Shown: positions 8,721 through 17,422 of the stretch, one piece after another
Position numbering within the stretch: the first letter of the stretch is position 1
Layout: every line of letters begins with the position of its first letter
The notes under the pieces: model-generated
Database searches by the model: none
What the model was told of the DNA's origin: nothing
Seen by the model: only the letters and a program-made list of their open reading frames with translations
NCBI RefSeq assembly: GCF_040548815.1
Contig: NZ_JBEPSM010000003.1
Location: forward strand, 186,001 to 250,000
Reading direction: 5' to 3'
DNA length: 64,000 nucleotides
Origin: Kaistia defluvii
Lineage (GTDB): Bacteria; Pseudomonadota; Alphaproteobacteria; Rhizobiales; Kaistiaceae
Translations under genes and position numbers: made by a program

Positions 8721-9179
8721 GTGCCCCCCCAGCACCCGACACTAGGACCAACTGTCCTCCAGACGCCATCCCTTTCGGTAGGCAGATGACAGCCTATAGT
8801 GCCGACCTCCCCCCGATTGAAAAGCAGTCCGCGCGTGGCAACAGTACCTTCCATGCGCCTCCACCATCGGCCACGCGAGCGGGGTACGGGGGACACGCTC
8901 GGCGCGCGCTAGCCTTTGTGTGTGTAAATCGGAGGCCAATTTTTGCCCCCCCCCCCCCGCGTACTCATAACGCTCACCACAATGCTTCTGCTGACTGCCA
9001 CGACACAAGCTCATGAGGTCAGCGGGGCGAGGACATCCCCCAAGGCAACCCCAAGGACTGGATCGAAACCTCAAAGGCCATGAGCTGCACCACGTCTACT
9101 GCAACCGCTAGCTGGTCGCCTACGTCCTGATCGCCAATGGCGTAGAGTTCTGGATGGACACGGAAGGGAACCTGAAGGA
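8721..9179. other. Upstream region of the ABC-3C operon with 13-C tract
   Basis: No intact gene is seen. A run of 13 C lies at 8946-8958 and a run of 7 C at 8724-8730; the latter forms the G-rich ribosome site of the effector. Around 9050-9175 the plus strand reads as protein-like sequence (NLKGHELHHVYCNR, stop, LVAYVLIANGVEFWMD) interrupted by one TAG, probably a fragment of a lost gene that I do not recognise. The promoter of the operon should be here but is not obvious. Confidence 0.4.
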
Positions 9180-9345
9180 GAGGGCTCGACGCCCGCCTCC
9201 GCCAAGCGCTCCGTGTAGCGGATGCTGACGTATTGAGCGCCCTGTCGGAATGATGGACAAGGCCGCCGCGATGGACGGGCCGTCGCTCATGCAGGGCCTG
9301 CTCCAGCGCATCGAGCACGAAGCTGGCATGGGCCGTCCGCGAGTC
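9180..9345 (-). pseudogene. IS3-family transposase OrfB fragment (frameshifted)
   Basis: The minus strand encodes SRTAHASFVLDALEQALHE...GGLVHHSDR, the well-known DDE integrase-core segment of IS3-type OrfB. The reading then shifts frame near 9241 and continues as QYVSIRYTERLAEAGVEPS. Both sides are recognisable, but there is no start, no full catalytic triad and no terminal inverted repeats. It is a short decayed remnant of an insertion sequence. Confidence 0.75.
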
Positions 9346-9869
9346 ACGCCGGAGGGTGGGCCGAACGGCGAACTCACCTTCTTGAGTTGGATGTGGCGGG
9401 TGGGTCGCGGTCGGCTCGCATTCGACCCCAACCAATGTACTAAAGAAGTGTACTAAAGCCTTGACGACGATTCATCGTAAGTTATTGATTCTAAAAATTT
9501 TATTTGGTGTGTCTTGGGCTCCTCCCGCCCAACCCAGCCTACTCTGTGGACGCTTGCGTCTGCTCGACGCGAGGCGATCTGGTGTGTCGGGCGACATCTT
9601 GGGCGGGGTGACAGCCGGACCGCAATGCGAGTGGTTGACAGACTCCCACAACACTCCCACAAATGGCGATGACCGATGCGGGAAACGTAGGTTCCGCTTG
9701 GGATTAGTAGCGGGAGAGTCGAATCCAGGTTCCCCAGTCATTCATCGCCGCCAAGCAAGACTTCGACTGGAGTGTGTAGCGCCCAACGGGCGGGCAATGC
9801 TGTCTCCATATCGCGGCCGCCTCCTCGGCAGCCGTCAAATCGAGAGGGCCCCCCTGCTTCGGCCATTGA
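9346..9869. other. Gene-free stretch downstream of the integrase
   Basis: No gene, RNA or clear repeat is recognised between the IS3 remnant and the end of the integrase gene. A local AT-rich patch lies at about 9475-9510. Confidence 0.4.
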
Positions 9870-11513
9870 CTACTTGATGACGTATCTCGGCAGCTTGTCG
9901 ATGGCGATGGCCTTCGCCGTGATCGAGACCTCTCCGTATTCGTCCGCCACCGTCCTCGCAGCGTGTCCTTGGATGGCGTCGCGGACACCGGGATCAACTC
10001 CCATGTCACGACAGACGCTCTTGAAGCGATGTCTCCAGCCGTGGTTGGGCTGGACGCGCGGATCGTCGACGACTTCGCGGACGAACTCGCCTAGACGATT
10101 CTTCACGCCCTGGAGTGGCCCGAGAACGTCTCCGTCTTGGGCGGGGATCAGAAAGAGGGGGCCAGCCTTCGAAGCTTTGACGAACTCAATGAAGCCCTCA
10201 TCAATGAGGTCGAGATGCAGCGGCACGTCGCGAGCCTCATCGGTCTTGACCGTGCCCGCGTCTGGAGAGATGTGGATGATCCATCTTTCGGCCTCCTGAC
10301 GGACGTCTTGCTTCCGAAGCTGGGCGATCTCACCGACGCGCGCACCTGTGTAAGCGCAGAGCCAAGGAACCCAGCGCTTGGCCGCGAATGTGGTTGGGCG
10401 TTCCTTGCCGCGCCTGTGATCGCGCGCGTGTCGGAGGATTGTCGCAGCTTCGGCGTCGGTGAAGCCTTTGGGGCGGGTCCTTCGCTCCTTGCCGAGCTTA
10501 AGCGTGACGTCGGTCGCCGGGTTCGTGGCCATCTTACGGTTGGTGACCGCCCAGTCGAAAACGACTTTGAGCCCCGCGAGGTCGCTGCCTTTCACCGTCT
10601 TGGGTGAGATGGGCTTGCCGTTCCTCGGGTTGATTTCGGCGAGGCGCGCATCCTTGAAGGCGATGACGTCCTCTGGGGTCACCTTCGAAGCATCATCGTG
10701 GCCGAGATGCTTGACGAACTTCAGCATCGTGTTTCGGTAGCTCTCGTATGTGCTCGGCTTGCGTCCTGTGGCCTTCGCCTCGATCCACCACGCGTCAACG
10801 AGGCCCGTCAGTGAGGTGGTAGGTAGGGGCGCTGGTTCGGGCAACGGCGCGGCCTTGCGCTCGGGAGGCGCGAACGCTGGGAATCGATTGGCCTCAGGGT
10901 CTGGTGTGAAGTCGCTTTCCGCGTGCTTCAACAGCTGGAACGTGGCCTGTGTGAGCGACCTCGTCGATTCGAGGAGAAGGCGCTCACGGCTGTCGCGGTC
11001 GATGCGCAGCGCGTGACGACTGAGAACCCTGTCGACGAGATAGCCGTAGCGACGTTCAAGGGCGGCCAGGCGTCGCTCTTCCTGAGTGCCGATGAAAAGG
11101 ATGTTGCCCGCCTGTGCGGACGCCACGTCCATCATGACACTCTGCCAGAGATCTGGGGATACGGGGTCGTCGCCAAATGTCGTGAGGAGATCTCGGTAGA
11201 CCTCGCCGGACAGCGCTACGACTTGCTTGTGGTTGAGGCGGGCGGGTCCGAACCGAATCCCGTCCCAGACGCTGTCGAGGTAGGCTGTGACGACCGTGTG
11301 ACGTCGCCTAGCCTCAGAGGGATCCCGCGTCTGCAGCGACATGACAATCGTGTCTGTCTTGGCTGAGAGTCTCTTGGTGACGAATGATTCGCCAATGGGG
11401 ATCTGCAGGTCGATCCCATCCACCTTGCCGATTAAATCGGCAGGGATGCGCTTCCGGAACTGATGGAGGCTGGAGCCTTTACGTTTCATCGGAGAGGCCA
11501 TCTTGAGGGGCAT
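9870..11513 (-). CDS. Tyrosine site-specific integrase (DUF6538-like N-terminus)
   Basis: A phage-type integrase of about 547 residues. The N-terminal region (RRIP-type start, many RRR/REE helices) resembles DUF6538 integrases. A SAM-like core-binding domain follows (LTGLVDAWWIEAKATGRKPSTYESY), then the catalytic domain with Arg in YTGARVGEI, His-x-x-Arg in HGWRHRF, His in IQGHAARTVADEYG and the nucleophilic Tyr in the same DEYG segment. GTG 11522, ATG 11513 and later ATGs are possible starts; 11513 was chosen. It points away from the tRNA-Leu gene, with its start 85 nt from the tRNA 3' end. It most likely catalyses island integration and excision at that tRNA. Confidence 0.93.
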   Translation of the reverse strand: MPLKMASPMKRKGSSLHQFRKRIPADLIGKVDGIDLQIPIGESFVTKRLSAKTDTIVMSLQTRDPSEARRRHTVVTAYLDSVWDGIRFGPARLNHKQVVALSGEVYRDLLTTFGDDPVSPDLWQSVMMDVASAQAGNILFIGTQEERRLAALERRYGYLVDRVLSRHALRIDRDSRERLLLESTRSLTQATFQLLKHAESDFTPDPEANRFPAFAPPERKAAPLPEPAPLPTTSLTGLVDAWWIEAKATGRKPSTYESYRNTMLKFVKHLGHDDASKVTPEDVIAFKDARLAEINPRNGKPISPKTVKGSDLAGLKVVFDWAVTNRKMATNPATDVTLKLGKERRTRPKGFTDAEAATILRHARDHRRGKERPTTFAAKRWVPWLCAYTGARVGEIAQLRKQDVRQEAERWIIHISPDAGTVKTDEARDVPLHLDLIDEGFIEFVKASKAGPLFLIPAQDGDVLGPLQGVKNRLGEFVREVVDDPRVQPNHGWRHRFKSVCRDMGVDPGVRDAIQGHAARTVADEYGEVSITAKAIAIDKLPRYVIK

Positions 11514-11569
11514 GTGTCGCACCGCTGTGTAGCAGTCGACCGCCTAATACCCCTGCAAGATCAACATCA

Positions 11570-11589
11570 TAAGTGACATCAGTCACTTA
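11570..11589. promoter_or_regulatory. Perfect inverted repeat between tRNA-Leu and integrase
   Basis: TAAGTGAC (11570-11577), four-base loop ATCA, GTCACTTA (11582-11589). It lies 8 nt past the tRNA 3' end and upstream of the integrase start. It could be a transcript end for the tRNA, an integrase arm site or an operator of the integrase gene; there is no T-run after it. Confidence 0.45.
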
Positions 11590-11597
11590 GTTGGAAA

Positions 11598-11682
11598 TGG
11601 TGCCCAGAAGAGGACTCGAACCTCCACGACTTTCGTCACACGGACCTGAACCGTGCGCGTCTACCAATTCCGCCATCTGGGC
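11598..11682 (-). tRNA. tRNA-Leu (anticodon CAG)
   Basis: An 85-nt class II tRNA with encoded CCA. The acceptor stem GCCCAGA pairs with TCTGGGC, the D-loop has TTGGTAGACGC, the anticodon loop is TTCAGGT (anticodon at 11646-11648), there is a variable arm, and the T-loop is GGTTCGAGTCC. It decodes CUG codons, which are very common in this GC-rich genome. Its 3' end is the apparent integration site of the island to its left. Confidence 0.96.
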
Positions 11683-11691
11683 GCGGGGGGA

Positions 11692-11720
11692 TGAATACGG
11701 GGAGGCCGGGGGCTTGTCAA
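11692..11720 (-). promoter_or_regulatory. Sigma70-type promoter of tRNA-Leu
   Basis: On the minus strand a perfect TTGACA (11715-11720) is followed by a 17-nt spacer and TATTCA (11692-11697). The expected start point is a few bases before the mature tRNA 5' end at 11682. Placement and boxes fit a strong stable-RNA promoter. Confidence 0.7.
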
Positions 11721-12288
11721 TCACGAGACGATGCGATCGCGAGGGATAATTCGGGGCTGGGGAAAACTCTGAGCCGCCTATGCCGCTTCCGCAACGAGAG
11801 GCCCCAACGCCGGCCCGCCTGTGCCCCGAGGCTCGCATGGGAGAAAGCGCGATCGAGGCTCCGGATACGGCCGCGGAGAAGCGCTGCGACACGGATTTCC
11901 GCGGCCCTGCAAGCCGGATTGCCTCGGCATCCGCCTTCGAGGCCATCTCGGCCCGAAGCCTCGCAGGCAGATATCCGCAGGGCCGAGGCGCCGATGCAGG
12001 TGGCAGGGCCGATCGGCTGGTGCCGGCCAACAAAGGCTATGAAGCGGACCCCCTCCGGCTGCGCCTGGCCGCCCAAGGCACAGAGGCCGTGATATCGTCC
12101 ATCGCCTCGCGACGGGCCCCATCCCCTCCGGTGTCCTCGCCTAAAAGGATCGAACCGCGTCGAGCGCATGGGGTGCAGTCTCAAGGACTTCCGTCGCGTC
12201 GCCACCCGATACGACACGCTGGCCGGGAGCTCCACTTCGGCGTGGTCCCGGCCGTATCCGCGCCTACTGACTCAATCGAGTCCGGACC
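11721..12288. other. Gene-free stretch right of tRNA-Leu
   Basis: Frames on both strands here are long only because of high GC. None resembles a known protein and none has a good ribosome site. No RNA gene or repeat is recognised. Confidence 0.4.
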
Positions 12289-13290
12289 CTAGAGCGCGTA
12301 GCCGGACTGGCGGGCGAGGTCGATCAACGAGGTCGCCGGGCGCGGGCCCATATGGTTGATCACCTCGCCGGCCGCCAGCGAGCCGAGCGCCGCCGCCGTC
12401 CGGAGGTCGAGGCCCTTGGCGACGGCGTAGAGGAAGCCCGAGGCGTAGAGGTCGCCGGCGCCGGTCGTGTCGACCACGTCCTCCACCACCGTGGCCGGCA
12501 CATGCTCGATGCCGTCCGGCGTCACGACATAGGAGCCTTCGGCGCCGACCGTCACCGTGGCGATGCGGCAATCCTCGCGCAGCGCCTTCAGCGCCGTGTT
12601 GAAGCTCGACGTCTCGTAGAACGACTTCAGCTCGACCTCGTTGGCGAACAGGATGTCGATCGTGCCGTCGCGCAGCAGGCGCAGGAAATCGCCGCGGAAG
12701 CGATCGACGCAGAAGGCGTCGGAAAGGGTCAGCGACACCTGCCTTCCGGCGGAATGGGCGATGTCGGCCGCCTTGAAGAAGGCGTCGCGCGCCGTCGGCG
12801 CATCCCAGAGGAAGCCTTCGAAATAGGTGATCTTGGTATCGGCGAACAGCACCGGGTCGATGTCGTCCGGGGTCAGCGCATGGCAGGCGCCGAGATAGGT
12901 GTTCATCGTCCGCTCGCCATCGGGCGTGACAAAGATCATGCAGCGCGCCGTCGGTGCGCCGCCGACCAGCGGCGCCACGTCGAAGGTGGCGCCGATCGAG
13001 CGCATGTCGTGGCCATAGATCGCGCCCAGTTCGTCATCGGCGACCTTGCCGACAAAGGCGGTCTTGCCGCCCAGCGAGGCGACGCCGGCGACGGTATTGC
13101 CGGCCGAGCCGCCCGATGCCTCAATCGCCGGGCCCATGGCGGCGTAGAGCCGCTTCGACTCGGTCATGTCGACCAGCCGCATCGAGCCCTTGGACAATTG
13201 CTGCTCGACCAGGAAGTCCTCTTCCGCCCGCGCCAGAATGTCGACGATCGCGTTACCGATGCCGAGAACGTCGTAGCGGGCTTCCGTCAT
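12289..13290 (-). CDS. Adenosine kinase / PfkB-family sugar kinase
   Basis: A 333-residue ribokinase-superfamily (PfkB) enzyme. It has the N-terminal nucleoside/sugar-binding GIGNAIVDI, the GGSAGNTVAG signature near residue 50 and the C-terminal phosphate-transfer motif DTTGAGDLYASGF with catalytic Asp. Rhizobial orthologues of this length are annotated as adenosine kinase, which phosphorylates adenosine to AMP in purine salvage. The ATG at 13290 has AGGA upstream; the frame stays open further upstream, but that part is not conserved. The exact substrate is not provable from motifs. Confidence 0.88.
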   Translation of the reverse strand: MTEARYDVLGIGNAIVDILARAEEDFLVEQQLSKGSMRLVDMTESKRLYAAMGPAIEASGGSAGNTVAGVASLGGKTAFVGKVADDELGAIYGHDMRSIGATFDVAPLVGGAPTARCMIFVTPDGERTMNTYLGACHALTPDDIDPVLFADTKITYFEGFLWDAPTARDAFFKAADIAHSAGRQVSLTLSDAFCVDRFRGDFLRLLRDGTIDILFANEVELKSFYETSSFNTALKALREDCRIATVTVGAEGSYVVTPDGIEHVPATVVEDVVDTTGAGDLYASGFLYAVAKGLDLRTAAALGSLAAGEVINHMGPRPATSLIDLARQSGYAL

Positions 13291-13513
13291 GAGAAAATCC
13301 TGATAGAGCAAGCGGCCCTTGGCCGGCGGGAGTGACGGAGGCGGACTATACAGTCGGTCGTTCGCCGTGCAACCACCCTGCGGCGCGGGAGAAACGGTGC
13401 GTCTGGCCGCGTCGCGCGGCGGCTCGTCGCAAGCCCGACACAAACGCACCCCAGAGAAGGCGCCGCGGACGGTTGCCGCCGTACCGGCGTGCGGCGGCAC
13501 GCCATACATTGGA

Positions 13514-14557
13514 ATGCGCAGGATGATGAGCCAGACCACCGGAGACCCCGCCGCGAACCGTCCGATCGCGGTGATCGTCGAGCGCGAGGGGCTGGGCGAC
13601 GTCATCCTCAAGCTGCCGCTGCTCAGGGCGATCCGCCATGCCCGGCCGGATCGCGCCATCTGGTGGATCTCGGCGCATGATACCGCCATGGAGGCGGCCG
13701 TGCTGCCCTATGTCGAGGGCGAGATCGCCCGGGTGATGTCGCAGCTGCATTTCACGGAACCGCTGCTGCAGGGGGTTCGCACGCTGAAGCAATTGCCGGC
13801 CTTCAGCGCTGTCTTCGATACGCGCACTCGCGTGGCCAGCGTGCTGGCGGCGCGGCTGGCGCTGACGGCGGAGGAATATTACGTCTGCCTGCCCGGGCTG
13901 AACCGCCGCGTCGGCGCGCCGTGGTGGGACCGGCGGCGGCCGGCCCATATCGGCGAACGCGCGCTGAACCTCGCGCATCAGGCGTTCGACACCGTCGATG
14001 CCACCGGCCGGATCGCCGCGAGCGCCGGCGCCGAAGCGCTGGCGGCAACCATCCTGCCGCCTTCCGAGCCCTGGATCGGCTTTGCCTTTGGCAGCAACAA
14101 GGCCTGGAAGAACTGGCCTCTCGAACGTTTTGTTGCGCTGGCGCGGGAACTGCGGACCGCTGGCTACCGGCCCGTTTTGCTCGCCGGGCCGGACGAGCGC
14201 GCGGCGCTCCCAGTCTTGGCCGAGACCGCGCCGGATGTCGACGTCGTCGACATGACGGCGATGGCGATCGACACGCCGCGTGGGAAGCTTGATGCCCCCT
14301 TGGCGCTGGCGCCGTCCATAAAGCTGCTGGTCGCCAATGATTGCGGCCTCGGTCATCTGTTCGGCGCCGCCGGCGTGCCGGTGGTCAGCCTGTTCGGTCC
14401 GACCAAGCCGGAGCGCTGGGCGCCGAATACGCCGGCCTCGCGCATCGTGCGCGCGCAGGATTTTGGCGGTTCGGCGATGACGGACATTCCGGTCGCCCCG
14501 GTTGTCGCGGCGACGCTCGACGTCCTGCGCGAAGTCGGGATCTCGCCGCGCCCGTAA
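13514..14557 (+). CDS. Glycosyltransferase family 9 (heptosyltransferase-like)
   Basis: A protein of about 347 residues with the GT9 layout: an N-terminal nucleotide-sugar domain beginning VIVEREGLGDVILKLPLLRAIR, a middle segment IGFAFGSNKAWKNWPLERFVALARELR, and the C-terminal donor-binding motif NDCGLGHLFGAAGVPVVSLFGPTKPERW. GT9 members such as WaaC/WaaF add ADP-heptose to the lipopolysaccharide core. The start is uncertain (ATG 13514, 13523 or 13526). It is divergent from the kinase gene. The acceptor sugar cannot be told. Confidence 0.85.
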   Translation: MRRMMSQTTGDPAANRPIAVIVEREGLGDVILKLPLLRAIRHARPDRAIWWISAHDTAMEAAVLPYVEGEIARVMSQLHFTEPLLQGVRTLKQLPAFSAVFDTRTRVASVLAARLALTAEEYYVCLPGLNRRVGAPWWDRRRPAHIGERALNLAHQAFDTVDATGRIAASAGAEALAATILPPSEPWIGFAFGSNKAWKNWPLERFVALARELRTAGYRPVLLAGPDERAALPVLAETAPDVDVVDMTAMAIDTPRGKLDAPLALAPSIKLLVANDCGLGHLFGAAGVPVVSLFGPTKPERWAPNTPASRIVRAQDFGGSAMTDIPVAPVVAATLDVLREVGISPRP

Positions 14558-14633
14558 GCCCCCCGCGCGCGTTGCCTTGCGCGGGGCGAGGCCGCATCCT
14601 ATCTGCGTGCGTCGATCGGGGGAGGGTGCAAAC

Positions 14634-15320
14634 ATGCTTTCGGCTGCCTGGCTGGCTCTCAGCGATATCTGGACGCCGCCCTTCCGCGCCGTGCTGTGGA
14701 AGACGCTCGGGCTCACCCTCGTCCTGCTGATCGGCCTCTGGTTCGGGCTGCAGGCGCTGGTGGTGCATTTCGCCGATTGGCCGAGCCAGCCCTGGATCAA
14801 CACCTCGGTCGCCATCGTCACCGGCTTCGGGCTGGTCATCGGCCTCGGCTTCCTGATCGCGCCGGTCTCGGCGCTGATGGCGGGCCTGTTTTCCGACGAT
14901 ATCGCGGCGGTGGTCGAGACCACGCATTATCCGCAGGATCCGCCGGGACGGGGGCTTTCCTTCGTCGACAGCGTCGTCTCGACGCTCGGCTTCACCGCGA
15001 CAGTGATCCTGGTCAACATCGTCTGCCTGTTCCTGCTGCTGATCCCGGGCGTCAACCTCGTCGCCTTCTTCCTCGGCAATGGCTATCTGCTCGGGCGCGA
15101 ATTCTTTGAATCCGCCGCGTCGCGCTTTCGCCCCGTCGCGGAGGCAAGGCAGCTTCGGCGCGACAATGCGGTGACGGTGCTGTTCGCCGGCTTCGTCATC
15201 GCCGCCTTCCTGGCGATCCCGATCCTCAACCTGCTGACGCCGCTCTTCGCCACCGCCTTCATGACGCATGTGCACAAGCGCGTGACGGGTTCCCGCCCGG
15301 CCGAAATCTCGACAAGATAG
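14634..15320 (+). CDS. EI24-domain / CysZ-like inner-membrane protein
   Basis: A 228-residue protein with about four to six hydrophobic segments (for example LGLTLVLLIGLWFGLQALVV, and VILVNIVCLFLLLIPGVNLV near residue 125). The motif LIPGVNLVAFFLGNGYLLGREFFE is typical of EI24/CysZ proteins. CysZ imports sulfate in enterobacteria, but alphaproteobacterial relatives are not characterised. The ATG at 14634 follows a strong GGGGGAGGG ribosome site; the longer frame from 14502 is not preferred. Confidence 0.82.
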   Translation: MLSAAWLALSDIWTPPFRAVLWKTLGLTLVLLIGLWFGLQALVVHFADWPSQPWINTSVAIVTGFGLVIGLGFLIAPVSALMAGLFSDDIAAVVETTHYPQDPPGRGLSFVDSVVSTLGFTATVILVNIVCLFLLLIPGVNLVAFFLGNGYLLGREFFESAASRFRPVAEARQLRRDNAVTVLFAGFVIAAFLAIPILNLLTPLFATAFMTHVHKRVTGSRPAEISTR

Positions 15321-15358
15321 GCGGGCGGTCCAGGGTCCGCGCAACGGGGGACATCGCC

Positions 15359-15811
15359 ATGCTCGTCGATCTGCTGCTCGCCATCGCCCATTTCCTGCTC
15401 GTCTTCGCCCTTGTCACCGTGCTCACGATGGAGCTGATGCTGCTGAAGCCGGGGCTTGCCGATGCGGCGCTGGAGAAGCTCGGCCGGGTCGATGCGATCT
15501 ATGGCGGGGCGGCGACGCTGCTGATCCTGGCGGGCTTCGGCCGGGTGTTCCTCGGCCTGAAGGGCTCCGAATTCTATATCGGCAATCCCGTGTTCTGGGC
15601 GAAGATCCTCGCCTTCGCGGCGCTGGGCGTGATCTCGATCCAGCCGACGCGCCGCATTCTCGCCTGGCGCAAGCGGGCCAAGGTCGAGCCGGGCTTCGCC
15701 CCCTCGGCGGCCGAGATCGCCGGCGTGCGCCGGCTGGTGCATGCCGAGACGGCGATGCTGGTGCTGGTGGTGATCTTCGCGTCGATGATGGCGCGCGGCA
15801 TCGGGATCTGA
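15359..15811 (+). CDS. DUF2214 family membrane protein
   Basis: A 150-residue protein with four predicted membrane helices at roughly residues 3-27, 46-63, 78-95 and 126-148. It contains GFGRVFLGLKGSEFYIGNPVFWAKI, typical of DUF2214. Function unknown. A GGGGGA ribosome site precedes the ATG. It follows the EI24-like gene by 38 nt, probably as the same transcript. Confidence 0.85.
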   Translation: MLVDLLLAIAHFLLVFALVTVLTMELMLLKPGLADAALEKLGRVDAIYGGAATLLILAGFGRVFLGLKGSEFYIGNPVFWAKILAFAALGVISIQPTRRILAWRKRAKVEPGFAPSAAEIAGVRRLVHAETAMLVLVVIFASMMARGIGI

Positions 15812-15877
15812 GGCGCTTCAACCGCGAGAGACGCCATGCCGCGGCGAACCGTTCGATTGCGGCATGGAGGGGGAACG

Positions 15878-15986
15878 CGTCGCCCCGACGAAGGCCGGGG
15901 CCCATAGACACCGGCCGAGCCGACAGGAGCCGGTCTTCTCTTCACTGCGTCGGCGCGTCTGGATCCCGGCCTCCGCCGGGATGACG
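15878..15986. repeat. Dispersed palindromic repeat, copy 1
   Basis: It begins CGTCGCCCCGACGAAGGCC and ends CCTCCGCCGGGATGACGG, with an ATAGACACCGGCCG-like middle. The same two ends at the same distance recur at 60748-60849, and a half copy (GGATCCTCGCCTTCGCGAGGATGACGG) lies at about 16040-16066. Both ends form GC-rich stems. Such intergenic repeats are common in Hyphomicrobiales genomes. Confidence 0.75.
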
Positions 15987-16102
15987 GTCGAGCGACGAGC
16001 CGTTTGCATCCGTCGACAATCGCAACGCCTCGGCTGCATGGATCCTCGCCTTCGCGAGGATGACGGCCGGTCTGGGTTGGGCGCGGTGTGCGAAAAGCCC
16101 GG

Positions 16103-16807
16103 CTATGCCAGCGTCTTGTCGGGGTAGCGGCAGAGGTCGTTGATGAGGCAGACCGGGCAGTCGGGCTTGCGCGCCTTGCAGACATAGCGGCCGTGCAGGA
16201 TCAGCCAGTGATGCGCGTGCAACATGTATCGCGCCGGGATGATCCGGTTCAGTTCCTTTTCCACCGCATCGACGGTCTTGCCGGGGGCGAGGCCCGTGCG
16301 GTTGCCGATCCGGAAGATATGCGTGTCGACGGCGATGGTCGGATGGCCAAAGGCGATGTTGAGCACGACATTCGCCGTCTTGCGGCCGACGCCGGGCAGC
16401 GCCTCGAGCGCGGCGCGGTCATCGGGAACCTCGCCACCATGCCGTTCCACCAGTTGCCGGCAGAGACCCATGACATTCCTGGCCTTGGTGCGGTAGAGGC
16501 CGATCGTCTTGATGTAGTCGCGCACGCTGTCCTCGCCGAGCGCCAGCATCTTGGCCGGCGTGTCGGCGATGGCGAACAGCGCCCGGGTCGCCTTGTTGAC
16601 GCCGGCGTCGGTCGCCTGCGCCGACAGCACCACGGCGACCAGAAGCGTGAAGGTGTTGACGCTTTCGAGCTCGCCCTTGGGCTCGGGGTCGCGCGCCTCG
16701 AAGCGCGCGAAAACCTCGGCCACCTCCGCCCTGGTGAAGCGCTTCAGGGCGCGCGGGGCCTTGCGGCGCGGTGGCGCGGATGGCGGGAGAGGCTGTGCAT
16801 CGGACAT
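16103..16807 (-). CDS. nth: Endonuclease III (DNA glycosylase/AP lyase)
   Basis: A 234-residue base-excision repair enzyme. It has the helix-hairpin-helix LPGVGRKTANVVL with catalytic Lys, VDTHIFRIGNR with catalytic Asp, and the C-terminal 4Fe-4S loop C-x6-C-x2-C-x5-C (CKARKPDCPVCLINDLC). It removes oxidised pyrimidines. The start MSDAQPLPP at 16807 is chosen; the open frame upstream overlaps the divergent DUF2244 gene. The two genes share a 22-nt intergenic region. Confidence 0.96.
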   Translation of the reverse strand: MSDAQPLPPSAPPRRKAPRALKRFTRAEVAEVFARFEARDPEPKGELESVNTFTLLVAVVLSAQATDAGVNKATRALFAIADTPAKMLALGEDSVRDYIKTIGLYRTKARNVMGLCRQLVERHGGEVPDDRAALEALPGVGRKTANVVLNIAFGHPTIAVDTHIFRIGNRTGLAPGKTVDAVEKELNRIIPARYMLHAHHWLILHGRYVCKARKPDCPVCLINDLCRYPDKTLA

Positions 16808-16829
16808 ACATCCTCTATACTGACACCCC

Positions 16830-17342
16830 ATGAGCGACCGCAATGTCGACATGCCGCAGACCGCGCCGCAGGCGTCCGGAAACGTGCTGTTCCGGGCGAC
16901 GCTGACGCCGTACCGATCGCTGACGCCGCGCGGCTTCGCGGCGCTGATGATGGTCGTCGTCTTCACCTGCCTCGGCAGCGGGCTGCTGTTCTGGTCGATG
17001 GGCGCCTGGCCGATCGCCGCCTTTTTCGGGCTCGACATCCTCGCCATCCAGTTCGCCTTCCGCCTCAACTATCGCTCGGCCCGCGCCTGCGAGATCGTCG
17101 AGATGACGCAGGAGCACCTGACGGTGCGCCGGATCGCGCCGAACGGCCGCGCCGAGGCGTTCGATTTCAATCCCTACTGGGCGCGGCTCGAGGTCGAGCG
17201 CGTGCCGGATTGGGGCATCATCGGCATGGCGCTCGCCTCGCATGGCAGGCGGCTTGCGATCGGCGGCTTCCTCAATCCGGACGATCGCGAATCCTTCGCG
17301 ACTGCCCTGACCCAGGCGCTGGCCTCGGTCCGCCACGCCTGA
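16830..17342 (+). CDS. DUF2244 family membrane protein
   Basis: A 170-residue protein with two adjacent membrane helices (about residues 38-57 and 60-75), followed by a cytoplasmic beta-rich part containing RIAPNGRAEAFDFNPYWARLEVER, the signature of DUF2244. Function unknown. It is divergent from nth, and this neighbourhood is frequent in alphaproteobacteria. Confidence 0.9.
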   Translation: MSDRNVDMPQTAPQASGNVLFRATLTPYRSLTPRGFAALMMVVVFTCLGSGLLFWSMGAWPIAAFFGLDILAIQFAFRLNYRSARACEIVEMTQEHLTVRRIAPNGRAEAFDFNPYWARLEVERVPDWGIIGMALASHGRRLAIGGFLNPDDRESFATALTQALASVRHA

Positions 17343-17422
17343 GGACGGTGCCGCGAAGGGGCTTGTACGCCCGCCCGGATGGGCGATAGACCGGGTTTCC
17401 TTCCCAGGCCCGCGGAGACAGC

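Larger units (their letters stand above)
1..11597. mobile_element. Genomic island integrated at tRNA-Leu (right end in window)
   Basis: The segment left of the tRNA-Leu gene carries a tyrosine integrase right beside the tRNA 3' end, two serine recombinases with res-like dyads, a restriction-modification enzyme, a three-gene ABC-3C-like conflict operon and an IS3 remnant. Gene density and GC content are lower than in the uniformly GC-rich chromosome to the right. Integration into a tRNA 3' end with the integrase adjacent is the usual layout of integrative elements. The left boundary and the second att copy are not in the window, so its size is unknown. No conjugation or phage structural genes are visible here. 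Confidence 0.75.

Noticed and set aside
9700..9745. tRNA-like T-arm sequence GAGTCGAATCC near the integrase end
   Set aside because: No matching acceptor stem or anticodon arm, and it does not duplicate the tRNA-Leu 3' end, so it is not an att copy.
11780..12292. Plus-strand frame of 170 codons right of tRNA-Leu
   Set aside because: No similarity to a known family, no ribosome site, and competing frames of similar length on the other strand.
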